A stretch of DNA of 64,000 bases. Source: Phenylobacterium aquaticum (GTDB taxonomy: Bacteria > Pseudomonadota > Alphaproteobacteria > Caulobacterales > Caulobacteraceae). A program made the position numbers and the translations under genes. Positions 1 through 7,686 of this stretch are shown piece by piece (position 1 is the first letter of the stretch; the number at the start of each line of letters is the position of its first letter). The notes under the pieces are model-generated. The model saw only the letters and a list, made by a program, of their open reading frames with translations, was not told the DNA's origin and searched no databases. The stretch lies in NCBI RefSeq assembly GCF_022695515.1, contig NZ_JALDPT010000026.1, positions 1 to 64,000 on the forward strand. Reading direction: 5' to 3'.

Positions 1-2
1 CT

Positions 3-131
3 CCGACCCCTGCCCACGCCGCGCGGCGGGCTCCACGATCCGCGCTCGACGGCGCCGGCTCGACGCTGAAGACCCCCGTGGCGGTGCGCAATGATCCGCG
101 CTCCACCGGCGGCGCCTACCGCCCGCGCTGA
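3..131 (+). CDS. C-terminal tail of an unrecognised protein (5' truncated by the window)
   Basis: An open frame enters from the left edge and stops at TGA 129-131. The tail is basic and low in complexity and ends in NDPRSTGGAYRPR. A second frame upstream reads LHDPRST before its own stop near position 69, so the DPRST motif may occur twice in one protein whose frame is broken by a missing base. Too little is visible to name a family. Confidence 0.3.
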   Translation, partial: PTPAHAARRAPRSALDGAGSTLKTPVAVRNDPRSTGGAYRPR

Positions 132-189
132 ATGGCCGTGATCCCGCCGCCGGCTTGACCCGCGCGTCCGAACGGGCGAACGGAGCGGC

Positions 190-915
190 ATGCGGCGGAT
201 CCTGCGTTTCCTGACCGAGATGGACGCCCAGGCGTGGCGCACGCTTGTGGTCTCCTTCGTGCTGTTCGGCGGGGTGGGCGTGGTCTTTCTGTTCGGGGCC
301 CAGGTCCTGGGCTTCAACGGCGAGGCCACGGTGCAGGACTGGCTGAAGGCGGCCAGCGGCCCCTGGTCCCTGCCGGTCGCGGTCTCCGCCTTCGCCCTGC
401 TGGCCTTCATCGGCGTGCCGCAGTTCGTGCTGATCGCAGCCGCCGTGGTCGCTTTCGGCACGTGGACGGGCTTCGCCTATAGCTGGATCGGGACCATGGT
501 CTCGTCCCTGGTCGGCTTCTATCTGGGCCGGTTCGCAGGCGCGCGGGCGCTCAAGACCCTGTCGGGCGAGAGCATGCAGAGGTTCATGGACCTGGTGGGC
601 CGCAACGGGTTCCTGGCCAGCCTGATCGTACGGCTGGTGCCGTCGGCGCCCTTCATCGTGGTCAATATGGCCGCCGGGGTGACCCCCATGCGGGTGTTCG
701 ATTTCGCGGCCGGCACGGCGCTCGGCATCATTCCCAAGATCGCGCTCACCGCCTTCGCCGGCACCTCGATCGTGGGCGCCATGGGCGGGGGCGGGTTCAA
801 GCACGTCGGCGCCCTGATCGCGGTCGCGGCGATCTGGATCGGCATCGGCTGGTACGCGCGCCGCTGGCTCAAGTCGCGCGAGGCGGCCGCAGCCGCTGAG
901 GATCAGGCTTCCTAG
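190..915 (+). CDS. TVP38/TMEM64 (DedA-like, VTT domain) membrane protein
   Basis: A 241-residue integral inner-membrane protein of the SNARE-associated/VTT family, whose members are thought to move lipids or support membrane homeostasis. Hydrophobic segments lie at about residues 20-45, 60-110 and 185-230. The central stretch has the family's GFYLGRFAG motif and a following R-L-V-P-x-x-P-F element (about 155-165), then NMAAGVTP and the conserved Gly/Pro-rich helix. The ATG is preceded by a weak Shine-Dalgarno. The GST gene starts 10 bases after the stop, so the two are probably co-transcribed. The substrate cannot be read from sequence. Confidence 0.85.
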   Translation: MRRILRFLTEMDAQAWRTLVVSFVLFGGVGVVFLFGAQVLGFNGEATVQDWLKAASGPWSLPVAVSAFALLAFIGVPQFVLIAAAVVAFGTWTGFAYSWIGTMVSSLVGFYLGRFAGARALKTLSGESMQRFMDLVGRNGFLASLIVRLVPSAPFIVVNMAAGVTPMRVFDFAAGTALGIIPKIALTAFAGTSIVGAMGGGGFKHVGALIAVAAIWIGIGWYARRWLKSREAAAAAEDQAS

Positions 916-925
916 GAGGACACGG

Positions 926-1546
926 ATGCTGAAGCTCTATTCGTTCAAGGGCACGATCGGCCTGGCCTGCCATATCGCCCTGGAAGAGGCGGGCGCCGAC
1001 TATGAGGTGGAGTGGGTCGACTTCACCCAGAACGCCCAGCGGCAGCCGGACTATCTTGCGGTCAATCCCAAGTCCCGGGTGCCGGCCCTGGTCACCGACC
1101 GCGGGGTGATCACCGAGGCGCCGGCGATCCTGAGCTATATCGCCCAGACCCACCCGGCCGCGAAGCTGGCGCCCTTGGGCGAGGCCTTCGCCATGGCCCA
1201 GGTCCAGTCCTTCAACACCTATCTCTGCTCGACCGTGCACGTGGCGGCGGCCCACCGCTATCGCGGCTACCGCTGGGCGGACGATCCGGCGGCCCTGAAG
1301 GACATGGCCCGCAAGGCGCCCCTGGTGGTGGCCGACTGCTTCGCCCTGATCGAGGCGCACATGATCGAAGGGCCGTGGGTGATGGGTGAGGCCTATTCGA
1401 TCTGCGACCCCTATCTCTACACCGTGGCCACCTGGCTGGAGCGCGACGGGATCGATCCCGCGCCTTATCCGAAGGTCATGGCGCACTTCGCGCGCATGCA
1501 GACGCGGCCGGCGGTCGGCAAGGTTCTTGCCCAAGTGGCGGCCTGA
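926..1546 (+). CDS. glutathione S-transferase family protein
   Basis: A 206-residue cytosolic GST. The N-terminal thioredoxin-like domain (about 1-78) opens with LKLYSF, has the cis-proline in VPAL (about residue 53) and the glutathione-contacting EAPAIL segment. The C-terminal half is the all-helical domain. It starts at ATG after a strong AGGAGG, 10 bases downstream of the DedA-like gene, which suggests an operon. The substrate is unknown; the length is typical for the family. Confidence 0.85.
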   Translation: MLKLYSFKGTIGLACHIALEEAGADYEVEWVDFTQNAQRQPDYLAVNPKSRVPALVTDRGVITEAPAILSYIAQTHPAAKLAPLGEAFAMAQVQSFNTYLCSTVHVAAAHRYRGYRWADDPAALKDMARKAPLVVADCFALIEAHMIEGPWVMGEAYSICDPYLYTVATWLERDGIDPAPYPKVMAHFARMQTRPAVGKVLAQVAA

Positions 1547-1604
1547 GGTCGCGGCCAGAGCAAGACTGTTGCTTCAGCCCGGCCGATTCGGTACATATCG
1601 GCTC

Positions 1605-1673
1605 ATGCGTAGCCTGTCGCACAGCCAGCTTCTTCTCTCGCTGGGGCTTAGCCGCCCCTGGGCGCCTCTGTAG
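1605..1673 (+). CDS. leucine-rich leader peptide of leuA (putative attenuator ORF)
   Basis: A 22-codon ORF between the GST gene and leuA. Seven of its 22 residues are leucine, and the centre reads QLLLSLGL, with CTT CTT CTC TCG CTG GGG CTT in succession. A short leucine-rich reading frame about 85 bases before the first gene of leucine biosynthesis is the classic arrangement for ribosome-stalling control by Leu-tRNA. No strong Shine-Dalgarno is visible, so it may be weakly translated or start on a nearby transcript end. The function is inferred from content and position. Confidence 0.65.
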   Translation: MRSLSHSQLLLSLGLSRPWAPL

Positions 1674-1751
1674 GCTGCGCTTCTTCGCGGCCGGGCGCTT
1701 CAGGGGATGACCCTTCAGCCCAAGCCGATTAAAAGACCCCCGCGAAGAGAG
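1643..1751 (+). promoter_or_regulatory. leuA leader RNA with possible Shine-Dalgarno-sequestering stem
   Basis: Bases 1682-1690 (TCTTCGCGG) are perfectly complementary to 1740-1748 (CCGCGAAGA), which overlaps the leuA Shine-Dalgarno GAAGAGAG (1744-1751). A competing pairing exists between CCCGGCCG (1578-1585) and CGGCCGGG (1688-1695). A small hairpin GGGGC/GCCCC (1643-1647 with 1653-1657) lies inside the leucine codon cluster, where a stalled ribosome would cover it. No run of T follows any stem, so control of translation start looks likelier than transcription termination. This is visual base pairing, not a computed fold. Confidence 0.45.
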
Positions 1752-1758
1752 TTACATC

Positions 1759-3348
1759 ATGACCGTATCCGCCAACGATTCCGCCCAGGCCCCCGTGCGC
1801 GACGCCCGTGACCGGGTCATCGTCTTCGACACCACCATGCGTGACGGCGAGCAGTCGCCCGGCGCCTCCATGTCCCTGGAGGAGAAGCTGGAACTGGCCA
1901 AGATCCTGGAGGAGATGCGCGTCGACGTGATCGAGGCCGGCTTCCCGATCGCCTCCAACGGCGACTTCGAGGCGGTCCGGGCGATCTCCGAGATTGTCAC
2001 CGAGAGCACCATCTGCGGCCTGGCTCGGGCCGGCATGGTCGACATCGAGCGCTGCGCCGAGGCGATCCGCCCGGCCAAGCGCGGCCGGATCCACACCTTC
2101 CTGTCGACCAGCCCCAGCCACCGCGACCACATCCTGCGCGCCAGCCAGGAAGACATTCTGGAGATGATCACCAAGTCGGTCACCCACGCCCGCAACCTGT
2201 GCGGCGACGTGGAATGGTCGGCCCAGGACGCCACCCGCACCGAGCAGGACTTCCTGCGCCGCTGCGTGGAAGCCGCGATCAAGGCCGGCGCCGGCACGGT
2301 GAACATCCCCGACACCGTCGGCTACACCTATCCCAGCGAATACGCCGACATCTTCCGCGACCTGATCGAGAACGTGCCGGGCGCGGACACCATCATCCTG
2401 TCGACCCACTGCCACAACGACCTGGGCCTGGCCGTGGCCAACAGCCTGGCGGGCGTTCAGGGCGGGGCGCGCCAGGTCGAGGTCGCGGTCAACGGCATCG
2501 GCGAGCGGGCCGGCAACGCGGCCCTGGAAGAAGTGGTCATGGCGCTGAAGGTGCGCGGCGACCGTCTGCCCTATTTCACCAATATCGAGCCGCAGCACAT
2601 CACCCGCGCCAGCCGCTATGTCTCGGCGATCACGGGCTTCCCGGTGCAGTTCAACAAGGCGATCGTCGGCAAGAACGCTTTCGCCCATGAGAGCGGCATC
2701 CACCAGGACGGCATGCTGAAGGACCGCGGCACCTACGAGATCATGAGCCCGGAGACGGTGGGGCAGGGCGCCTCCAACCTGGTCATGGGCAAGCACGCCG
2801 GCCGGGCCGGCTTCCGCGAGAAGCTGCGCACCCTGGGTTATGAGCTGGGCCAGAACGCCCTGAACGAAGCCTTCCAGCGCTTCAAGGACCTGGCGGACAA
2901 GAAGAAGCACGTCTTCGACGACGACATCGTGGCCCTGGTGGACGACGCCCTGGCCTCGGGCGCCGACCGCATCCAGGTGAAGGCCCTGCGGGTTATCGCC
3001 GGCACGGAAGGCCCGCAGGAAGCCCAGCTGACCGTGACGGTCGACGGGGTCGAACGCTCGGCCACGGCGACCGGCGACGGTCCGGTCGACGCGGTGTTCA
3101 ACGCCATCCACGAGGTCGTGCCGCACACGGCGATCCTGCGCCTGTTCCAGGTGCACGCGGTCACCGAAGGCACGGACGCCCAGGCCCAGGTCTCGGTGCG
3201 TCTGGAAGAGGACGGCCGGATCGCCACCGGCCAGGCGGCGGACACCGACACCCTGACGGCCTCGGCCAAGGCCTATGTGAACGCCCTGAACAACCTCTTC
3301 GCCCGCAAGGAAAAGAGCGCGCCGGACGCCATCGCGTCGGGGTTCTGA
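1759..3348 (+). CDS. leuA: 2-isopropylmalate synthase
   Basis: Catalyses condensation of acetyl-CoA with 2-oxoisovalerate, the first committed step of leucine synthesis. The 529-residue protein has the usual layout: a TIM-barrel catalytic domain with VFDTTMRDGEQSPG near the N terminus, metal ligands in STHCHNDLGLA (about residue 215) and HESGIHQDG (about 310), then the C-terminal leucine-binding regulatory domain (about 390-510), so feedback inhibition is expected. The ATG follows a GAAGAGAG Shine-Dalgarno that may be occluded by the upstream leader RNA. It stands alone apart from its leader. Confidence 0.97.
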   Translation: MTVSANDSAQAPVRDARDRVIVFDTTMRDGEQSPGASMSLEEKLELAKILEEMRVDVIEAGFPIASNGDFEAVRAISEIVTESTICGLARAGMVDIERCAEAIRPAKRGRIHTFLSTSPSHRDHILRASQEDILEMITKSVTHARNLCGDVEWSAQDATRTEQDFLRRCVEAAIKAGAGTVNIPDTVGYTYPSEYADIFRDLIENVPGADTIILSTHCHNDLGLAVANSLAGVQGGARQVEVAVNGIGERAGNAALEEVVMALKVRGDRLPYFTNIEPQHITRASRYVSAITGFPVQFNKAIVGKNAFAHESGIHQDGMLKDRGTYEIMSPETVGQGASNLVMGKHAGRAGFREKLRTLGYELGQNALNEAFQRFKDLADKKKHVFDDDIVALVDDALASGADRIQVKALRVIAGTEGPQEAQLTVTVDGVERSATATGDGPVDAVFNAIHEVVPHTAILRLFQVHAVTEGTDAQAQVSVRLEEDGRIATGQAADTDTLTASAKAYVNALNNLFARKEKSAPDAIASGF

Positions 3349-3353
3349 GCTAT

Positions 3354-3442
3354 CCGCTCGTCCCCGCGAAAGCGGGGATCCAAGCTGAATCGCAATCTTG
3401 TGGAGAGGTCGCTTGGGTCCCCGCCTGCGTGGGGATGAGCGG
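3354..3442. repeat. intergenic palindromic (BIME/REP-like) repeat
   Basis: Two 32-base arms (3354-3385 and 3411-3442) are inverted copies matching at 27 of 32 positions. Each arm contains its own mini-palindrome of the form CCCCGC-loop-GCGGGG, and the arms are separated by 25 bases. The element fills the gap between leuA and the next gene. It has no T-tract, so it is not an obvious terminator. Arms of this type are commonly dispersed in alphaproteobacterial genomes; no other copy was noticed in this window. Confidence 0.7.
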
Positions 3443-3453
3443 CCGTATTTGAC

Positions 3454-4335
3454 ATGCTCTGGATCATCCTGACGGCGGCCGCCGCGCCGCTGCAGGTCGC
3501 GCGCAATGTGCTGCAGCGCGGCCTGATCGGCGACGCGGGACCCTGGGGCGCGACCCTGGTCCGCTTCCTGTTCGGCCTGCCGTTCTCGATCGCCATCTTC
3601 GCCCTGGTCGCCCTGCTGACGCCCGGCGCCGCGCCCCATGCCGGGGCGCGGTTCCTGGTCGCCGTGACGGTGGGGGCGGTGGCCCAGGTCGCCGCCACGG
3701 CGGCGCTGCTGACCGCCATGCACCGCTCCGGCTTCGCGGTGGCGACCTTCATGCAGCAGTCCTCCCTGCCGCTGGGGGCGCTCGTGGGGCTGGTGGCGTT
3801 CGGCGATGCGCTCAGCGGCGCCAAGTGGGGCGGGATCGCCGCGACGACGCTCGGCCTGACCGTGCTCTCCTGGCCGCGGCCGGACAGCGCCAAGGGGGCG
3901 GTAATGGGGTCCCTGCTGGGGCTGGCCTCAGGCGGGGCCTTCGCCGTGACCCTGAACGCCTACCGCCAGTCGGGCATGGCGCTCGAGCCGCATCATCCGA
4001 TCTATGCGGCGACGGCGGGCGTCGTGGTCGCCCAGTTCATCCAGACCCTGCTGCTGGGGAGCGTGCTGGCCGTCTGGAGGCCCTCGGCCCTGCGCGCCGT
4101 GGCGGCCTCCTGGAAGGCGTCGCTGGGGGCCGGCTTCTTCGGCGCGGCGGCGTCAGCCTGCTGGTTCGCGGCGCTCGCCATGGCGCCGGCCGGGCCGGTG
4201 CGGGCGGTGGGCGTGCTGGAGGCCCCGATCGCGGCGGCGGCGGCGCGGCGGCTGTTCAAGGAGCGGCTGACCCTGCGCCAGACTGTGGGCGGGCTGCTCA
4301 CCGCCGCAGGGGTGGTGATGACCGCCCTGGGTTGA
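3454..4335 (+). CDS. EamA/DMT-superfamily transporter
   Basis: A 293-residue, very hydrophobic protein with about ten predicted membrane segments arranged as two five-helix repeats. This is the drug/metabolite transporter layout. The first repeat ends near WGGIAATTLGLTVLSW (about 130-145) and the second ends with the matching LRQTVGGLLTAAGVVM. The size is typical. The substrate cannot be assigned. The next gene begins about 45 bases downstream in the same direction. Confidence 0.85.
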   Translation: MLWIILTAAAAPLQVARNVLQRGLIGDAGPWGATLVRFLFGLPFSIAIFALVALLTPGAAPHAGARFLVAVTVGAVAQVAATAALLTAMHRSGFAVATFMQQSSLPLGALVGLVAFGDALSGAKWGGIAATTLGLTVLSWPRPDSAKGAVMGSLLGLASGGAFAVTLNAYRQSGMALEPHHPIYAATAGVVVAQFIQTLLLGSVLAVWRPSALRAVAASWKASLGAGFFGAAASACWFAALAMAPAGPVRAVGVLEAPIAAAAARRLFKERLTLRQTVGGLLTAAGVVMTALG

Positions 4336-4379
4336 GCTATCGTCCGCTCATGGTGCCGCAGTGCGCCGGGAGGGACGGC

Positions 4380-5216
4380 ATGGCGGGATCATTGGCGGAC
4401 TTCGACCTCGCGGCCCATGGGGCGCGGCTGCGAGAGGACGGCTTCACGGTCATTGAGGACTTCCTGGACGCCGAGGCCGTGGCCGCCGCGCGGGCGGCGT
4501 TGGCGCCGCATCTGGGCTCCCACAGGGGGCGCAACAGCTTCGAGGGCCTGACCACAGAGCGGGTCTATACCCTTGTGGCGCGGGGCCGCGTGTTCGAGCA
4601 GCTGACCGAGGAGGCCCGGCTGATGGCTCTGCTCGACCGGTTCCTATTGCCCGGCTACCTGCTGACCGCCAGCCAGGCGATCTGCATCTATCCTGGCGAG
4701 GCGGCGCAGGAGGTGCATTTCGACGATGGCTTCTATCGGCAGCCCCGCCCGCGCCCGGCCATCAGCCTCAGCCTGATCGGAGCGATCGACGCCTTCACCG
4801 AAACCAATGGCGCGACGGAGGTGATCCCTGGCAGTCACGCCTGGAGCAGCGCCGAGGTCGCGGCCCTGACGCCGGAGCGGGCCAAGGCCCTGCTGCGCCC
4901 CGTGGTCATGCCGGCCGGCGCGGCCCTGGTCTTCCAGGGGACCCTGATGCACCGGGGCGGCGCGAACCGCAGCGACGCGCCGAGGCTGGCCTACACCAAC
5001 CAGTATTGCGAGCCCTGGGCGCGGACCCAGGAGAACTTCTATCTCGGCGTGCCCCGCGAGATGGCGGCGGCCATGTCGCCCCGTCTGCAGACCCTGCTGG
5101 GCTATGAGATCTGGCCGCCGTTCATGGGCCAGGTGACGGCCTCCCATCCGCGCAAGGCGCTGGAGCCGGGCTGGGTGGCGCCGGTGGCCAGGACGGATCT
5201 GCGCCCTATTCCTTGA
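4380..5216 (+). CDS. phytanoyl-CoA dioxygenase family protein
   Basis: A 278-residue Fe(II)/2-oxoglutarate oxygenase-like protein. The N terminus reads REDGFTVIEDFLDAE, typical of the PhyH family. The iron ligands are likely the H and D of VHFDDGF and the distal H of LMHRGGANRSD, which also supplies the 2-oxoglutarate-binding Arg. The start at 4380 is chosen because GGGAGGGA lies just upstream; an in-frame ATG at 4350 has none. The 3' end overlaps the convergent TetR gene by 11 bases. The substrate is unknown. Confidence 0.8.
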   Translation: MAGSLADFDLAAHGARLREDGFTVIEDFLDAEAVAAARAALAPHLGSHRGRNSFEGLTTERVYTLVARGRVFEQLTEEARLMALLDRFLLPGYLLTASQAICIYPGEAAQEVHFDDGFYRQPRPRPAISLSLIGAIDAFTETNGATEVIPGSHAWSSAEVAALTPERAKALLRPVVMPAGAALVFQGTLMHRGGANRSDAPRLAYTNQYCEPWARTQENFYLGVPREMAAAMSPRLQTLLGYEIWPPFMGQVTASHPRKALEPGWVAPVARTDLRPIP

Positions 5217-5832
5217 GACGCGCCGCCACGCCGTCGAGGAGCAGGTCGAGGCCGAGTTTGAAGGTTCCATCGATCTGGTCGGCCGCGAACCAGGGCGCCG
5301 CGGCGAGCACCGACGGATAGGTCCTGGCGATCTCGGCGACGTCGGGGGGATTCACCGCCGAGGGGCCGCGCGCATAGCCGGACGTCTCATCGAGCGCCGC
5401 GCCGGTGATGTAGTAGCCGAAGGCCCGGAACATCCGGGCCGCGGTCTCGTCATCGAGCCCCGCCTCCCGAAAGGCGCCGAGCGCGCCGTCCAGCCAGCGC
5501 AGACCGCCGGGCGTGTTCATCCGATGCAGGGCCAGAAACTGGAAGAAGGCCGGCCGCTGCCAGGCCATGGCGCGGAAATCGTAGGCCATGCGTGACAGCC
5601 GCTCCCGCCAGGGGGCCGGAGGCGGCGGCGCCGGCAACTCGCCGATCACCCGGTCGAGCAGAGCGTCCATCAGGGCCGCCTTGCTGGGATAGTGGTGATA
5701 GAGGCTCATGGGTTCGCAGCCGAGCCGTTTCGACAGACCCCGGAAGCTGAACCCCTCAAGCCCTTCGGCTTCGATCAATTCCAGCGCGGCGAGTTCGATG
5801 CCCTCGCGGGTCAACCGCCCCTTGGTCGCCAT
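5206..5832 (-). CDS. TetR family transcriptional regulator
   Basis: A 208-residue one-component repressor. The N-terminal helix-turn-helix (about 8-55) has the family signature FSFRGLSKRLG and SLYHHYPSKAAL. The remainder is the helical ligand-binding domain. It is divergent from the sterol-desaturase-like gene, and the 82-base gap holds two copies of CCTTAC-N3-GTAAGG, so it probably represses itself and that gene. The ligand is unknown. Confidence 0.9.
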   Translation of the reverse strand: MATKGRLTREGIELAALELIEAEGLEGFSFRGLSKRLGCEPMSLYHHYPSKAALMDALLDRVIGELPAPPPPAPWRERLSRMAYDFRAMAWQRPAFFQFLALHRMNTPGGLRWLDGALGAFREAGLDDETAARMFRAFGYYITGAALDETSGYARGPSAVNPPDVAEIARTYPSVLAAAPWFAADQIDGTFKLGLDLLLDGVAARLKE

Positions 5833-5843
5833 TTCGCTTGCAT

Positions 5844-5890
5844 CCTTACGCCGTAAGGTTAGATATTGAACCCAACCTTACAGAGTAAGG
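5844..5890. promoter_or_regulatory. paired TetR-type operators (CCTTAC-N3-GTAAGG x2)
   Basis: Two perfect 15-base palindromes, CCTTACGCCGTAAGG (5844-5858) and CCTTACAGAGTAAGG (5876-5890), lie 32 bases apart, about three helical turns and therefore on one DNA face. They sit between the divergent TetR and sterol-desaturase-like genes. The spacing and position suit cooperative binding by two TetR dimers to control both promoters. The sequence identity is seen directly; the ligand-controlled role is inferred. Confidence 0.75.
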
Positions 5891-5914
5891 TATCCATCTG
5901 AAAGGGCTTGGTCC

Positions 5915-6691
5915 ATGAGCGCTGTGGATTTCCTGGGACTGCTGGTTCCCGTCACCTATCTCGTCATGCTCGCCATAGAAGCGATCTTCCCCGCCCGCCC
6001 CCAGCCGCCAGTTCGGGGTTGGGTGTGGCTGGGTCTCCTGTTCCTGATCCTCAACGGTCTCGTCTCGACCCTAACGCCGTTGCTGATCCCGGCGGAGTGG
6101 CTTGCGCGCCATCGCCTGTTGAACCTGAGCGGTCTGGGCGTGATCGGCGGGACTATGGCGGGCTACCTCGTCCTGTCCTTCGTGTCGTTCTGCTGGCACC
6201 GGACGGCGCATTACAACCCGTTGATGTGGCGGATGTTTCACCAGATCCACCACAGCCCGACCCGGGTCGACATGTCGGGCGCCATGTTCTTTCACCCGCT
6301 GGAGATGATCGCCTTCACCCTGATGGGGCTTGTGACGACGACCCTGATCCTAGGCCTGGATCCCCTGGCCGCCGCCCTCACGGGCTATGTCGCGGCCTTC
6401 TACGGGATGTTCCAGCATCTGAACGTGAGAACCCCCCAATGGCTGGGCTATCTGATCCAGCGGCCGGAGGCTCACGCGGCGCATCACGAACGCGGCGTGC
6501 ATGCCCGAAACTACGCAGACCTGCCGATCTGGGACATGATCTTCGGCTCGTTCCACAATCCGAAGGTCTTCGAGGGGCTGGCCGGTTTCGACCCGCCGGC
6601 GGATCGGAAGCTGTGGTCCATGCTGGCGTTCGACGACGTCAATCGACCCGCCGGCGCTCCCCTGGGGCGGGACGCTCAACCGGCGCCCTGA
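5915..6691 (+). CDS. sterol desaturase / fatty acid hydroxylase family membrane protein
   Basis: A 258-residue integral membrane di-iron enzyme. Histidine clusters match the family: H95-RTA-H99, H109-QI-HH113 and the late cluster H187-AAHH191. Membrane segments precede and separate them (about 8-25, 38-60, 75-95, 130-165). Members hydroxylate or desaturate sterols, carotenoids or alkyl lipids; this substrate is not determinable. The gene is divergent from a TetR regulator with two operators in the shared promoter, so it is probably the regulator's main target. Confidence 0.85.
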   Translation: MSAVDFLGLLVPVTYLVMLAIEAIFPARPQPPVRGWVWLGLLFLILNGLVSTLTPLLIPAEWLARHRLLNLSGLGVIGGTMAGYLVLSFVSFCWHRTAHYNPLMWRMFHQIHHSPTRVDMSGAMFFHPLEMIAFTLMGLVTTTLILGLDPLAAALTGYVAAFYGMFQHLNVRTPQWLGYLIQRPEAHAAHHERGVHARNYADLPIWDMIFGSFHNPKVFEGLAGFDPPADRKLWSMLAFDDVNRPAGAPLGRDAQPAP

Positions 6692-6784
6692 CCACGGCGT
6701 CGCGACCATCGCCAGGTTGTGGCGCCGCCCCAGGTTGTCCTAGTCTCCCAGCCAAACTGCGCGAGGCGCGGAGGAGGAGACGCC

Positions 6785-6844
6785 ATGGGCCGTTCATCGA
6801 CCGCCCTTGATCCGGTGATGCGCCGCCCGCGGGCGCGGCCATGA
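6785..6844 (+). CDS. possible 19-codon ORF translationally coupled to the PP2C gene
   Basis: A strong Shine-Dalgarno (GGAGGAGG) precedes an ATG whose 19-codon frame ends in a TGA that overlaps the start of the phosphatase gene as ATGA. The phosphatase has no Shine-Dalgarno of its own at a suitable distance, so this small frame may feed ribosomes into it. The peptide begins MGRSSTALDP and is Arg-rich; no family is recognised. It could instead be a chance frame. Confidence 0.4.
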   Translation: MGRSSTALDPVMRRPRARP

Positions 6845-7686
6845 GGCTCGAGATCGTCGAGGCCGTCTGCGAGACCGGCGGGGCGCACAACGAGGACGCC
6901 TGGGGGCAGGCGGACGGGGCCGTCTGGGTGCTGGACGGCGCGACCGGCATCGGCGATCGACCCCACATCGCATCACCGAGCGACGCGGCCTGGTTTGTCG
7001 GCGCAGTGAACCGCGCCCTGTCTGCGGAATTCGCCGCGGGCCAATCGGCGGGCCATGCCATCGCCGCGTCGGCGCGGGCCGCCGCGGACGCGGCCCGGCG
7101 GATCGCCTCCATCGACCATCTGGAGGCCTATGAGCTGCCCTGCGCGAGCCTGACCTTGGTCCAGGCGCTCGGCGACGATGCGCTCGAATTCGCCAACCTG
7201 GGCGATTGCCGCCTGGTCTGGAGTTTCGCGGGTGGCGCGGCCCAGCCCTACGGCACGTCGGGGGTGACCGCGCTCGACGCGCGGATGGAGCGGCGCATCG
7301 CCGAGGAGTTGGCGCGAGGCGTACCGCCCGATGAGGTCCGCATCGCCAGCAAGGCGATGGCGCGCGAGCACCGCAAGCTCATCAATACGCCGGAAGGCTA
7401 TTGGATCCTGGATCTGACCGGGGCGGGGACCCCGCACACCGAAAGGACGGTCTTGCGGACGGACCAGCCGGTGGACCTGCTCTTGATGAGCGACGGCTTT
7501 TCGCGCCTGACCGACCTCTACGGAGTCCACGATCACGACAGCCTGTTGCGGGCGGCGCGGACCCATGGACTGGCCGCCCTGTACGACCAGCTCCGCGATA
7601 TTGAAGCGGCCGATCCCGAGTGCCGCACCTATGCGCGGCACAAGGCCCGAGACGACGCCACGGCGGTGCTGCTGCGCTTCGATTAG
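6841..7686 (+). CDS. PP2C-family serine/threonine protein phosphatase
   Basis: A 281-residue metal-dependent phosphatase domain with no extra sensor region. Metal ligands are visible in NEDAWG (E18/D19), LDGATG (D32/G33), the LMSDGFSRL motif and the terminal ARDDATAVLLRFD. The central region has LGDCRLVW in place of the usual GDSR element. It starts at an ATGA overlap with a small upstream frame and overlaps the convergent membrane-protein gene by 4 bases. No partner kinase is in the window, so its target is unknown. Confidence 0.85.
   Translation: MRLEIVEAVCETGGAHNEDAWGQADGAVWVLDGATGIGDRPHIASPSDAAWFVGAVNRALSAEFAAGQSAGHAIAASARAAADAARRIASIDHLEAYELPCASLTLVQALGDDALEFANLGDCRLVWSFAGGAAQPYGTSGVTALDARMERRIAEELARGVPPDEVRIASKAMAREHRKLINTPEGYWILDLTGAGTPHTERTVLRTDQPVDLLLMSDGFSRLTDLYGVHDHDSLLRAARTHGLAALYDQLRDIEAADPECRTYARHKARDDATAVLLRFD

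Noticed and set aside
1729..3723. Very long open frames antisense to leuA, and similar ones opposite rodA (16017-18041), the acyl-CoA ligase (18014-20461) and hisD-UPF0262 (57358-59172)
   Set aside because: They are Arg/Gly/Ala/His-rich mirror frames expected in very GC-rich DNA, lack ribosome-binding sites and overlap genes with clear families.
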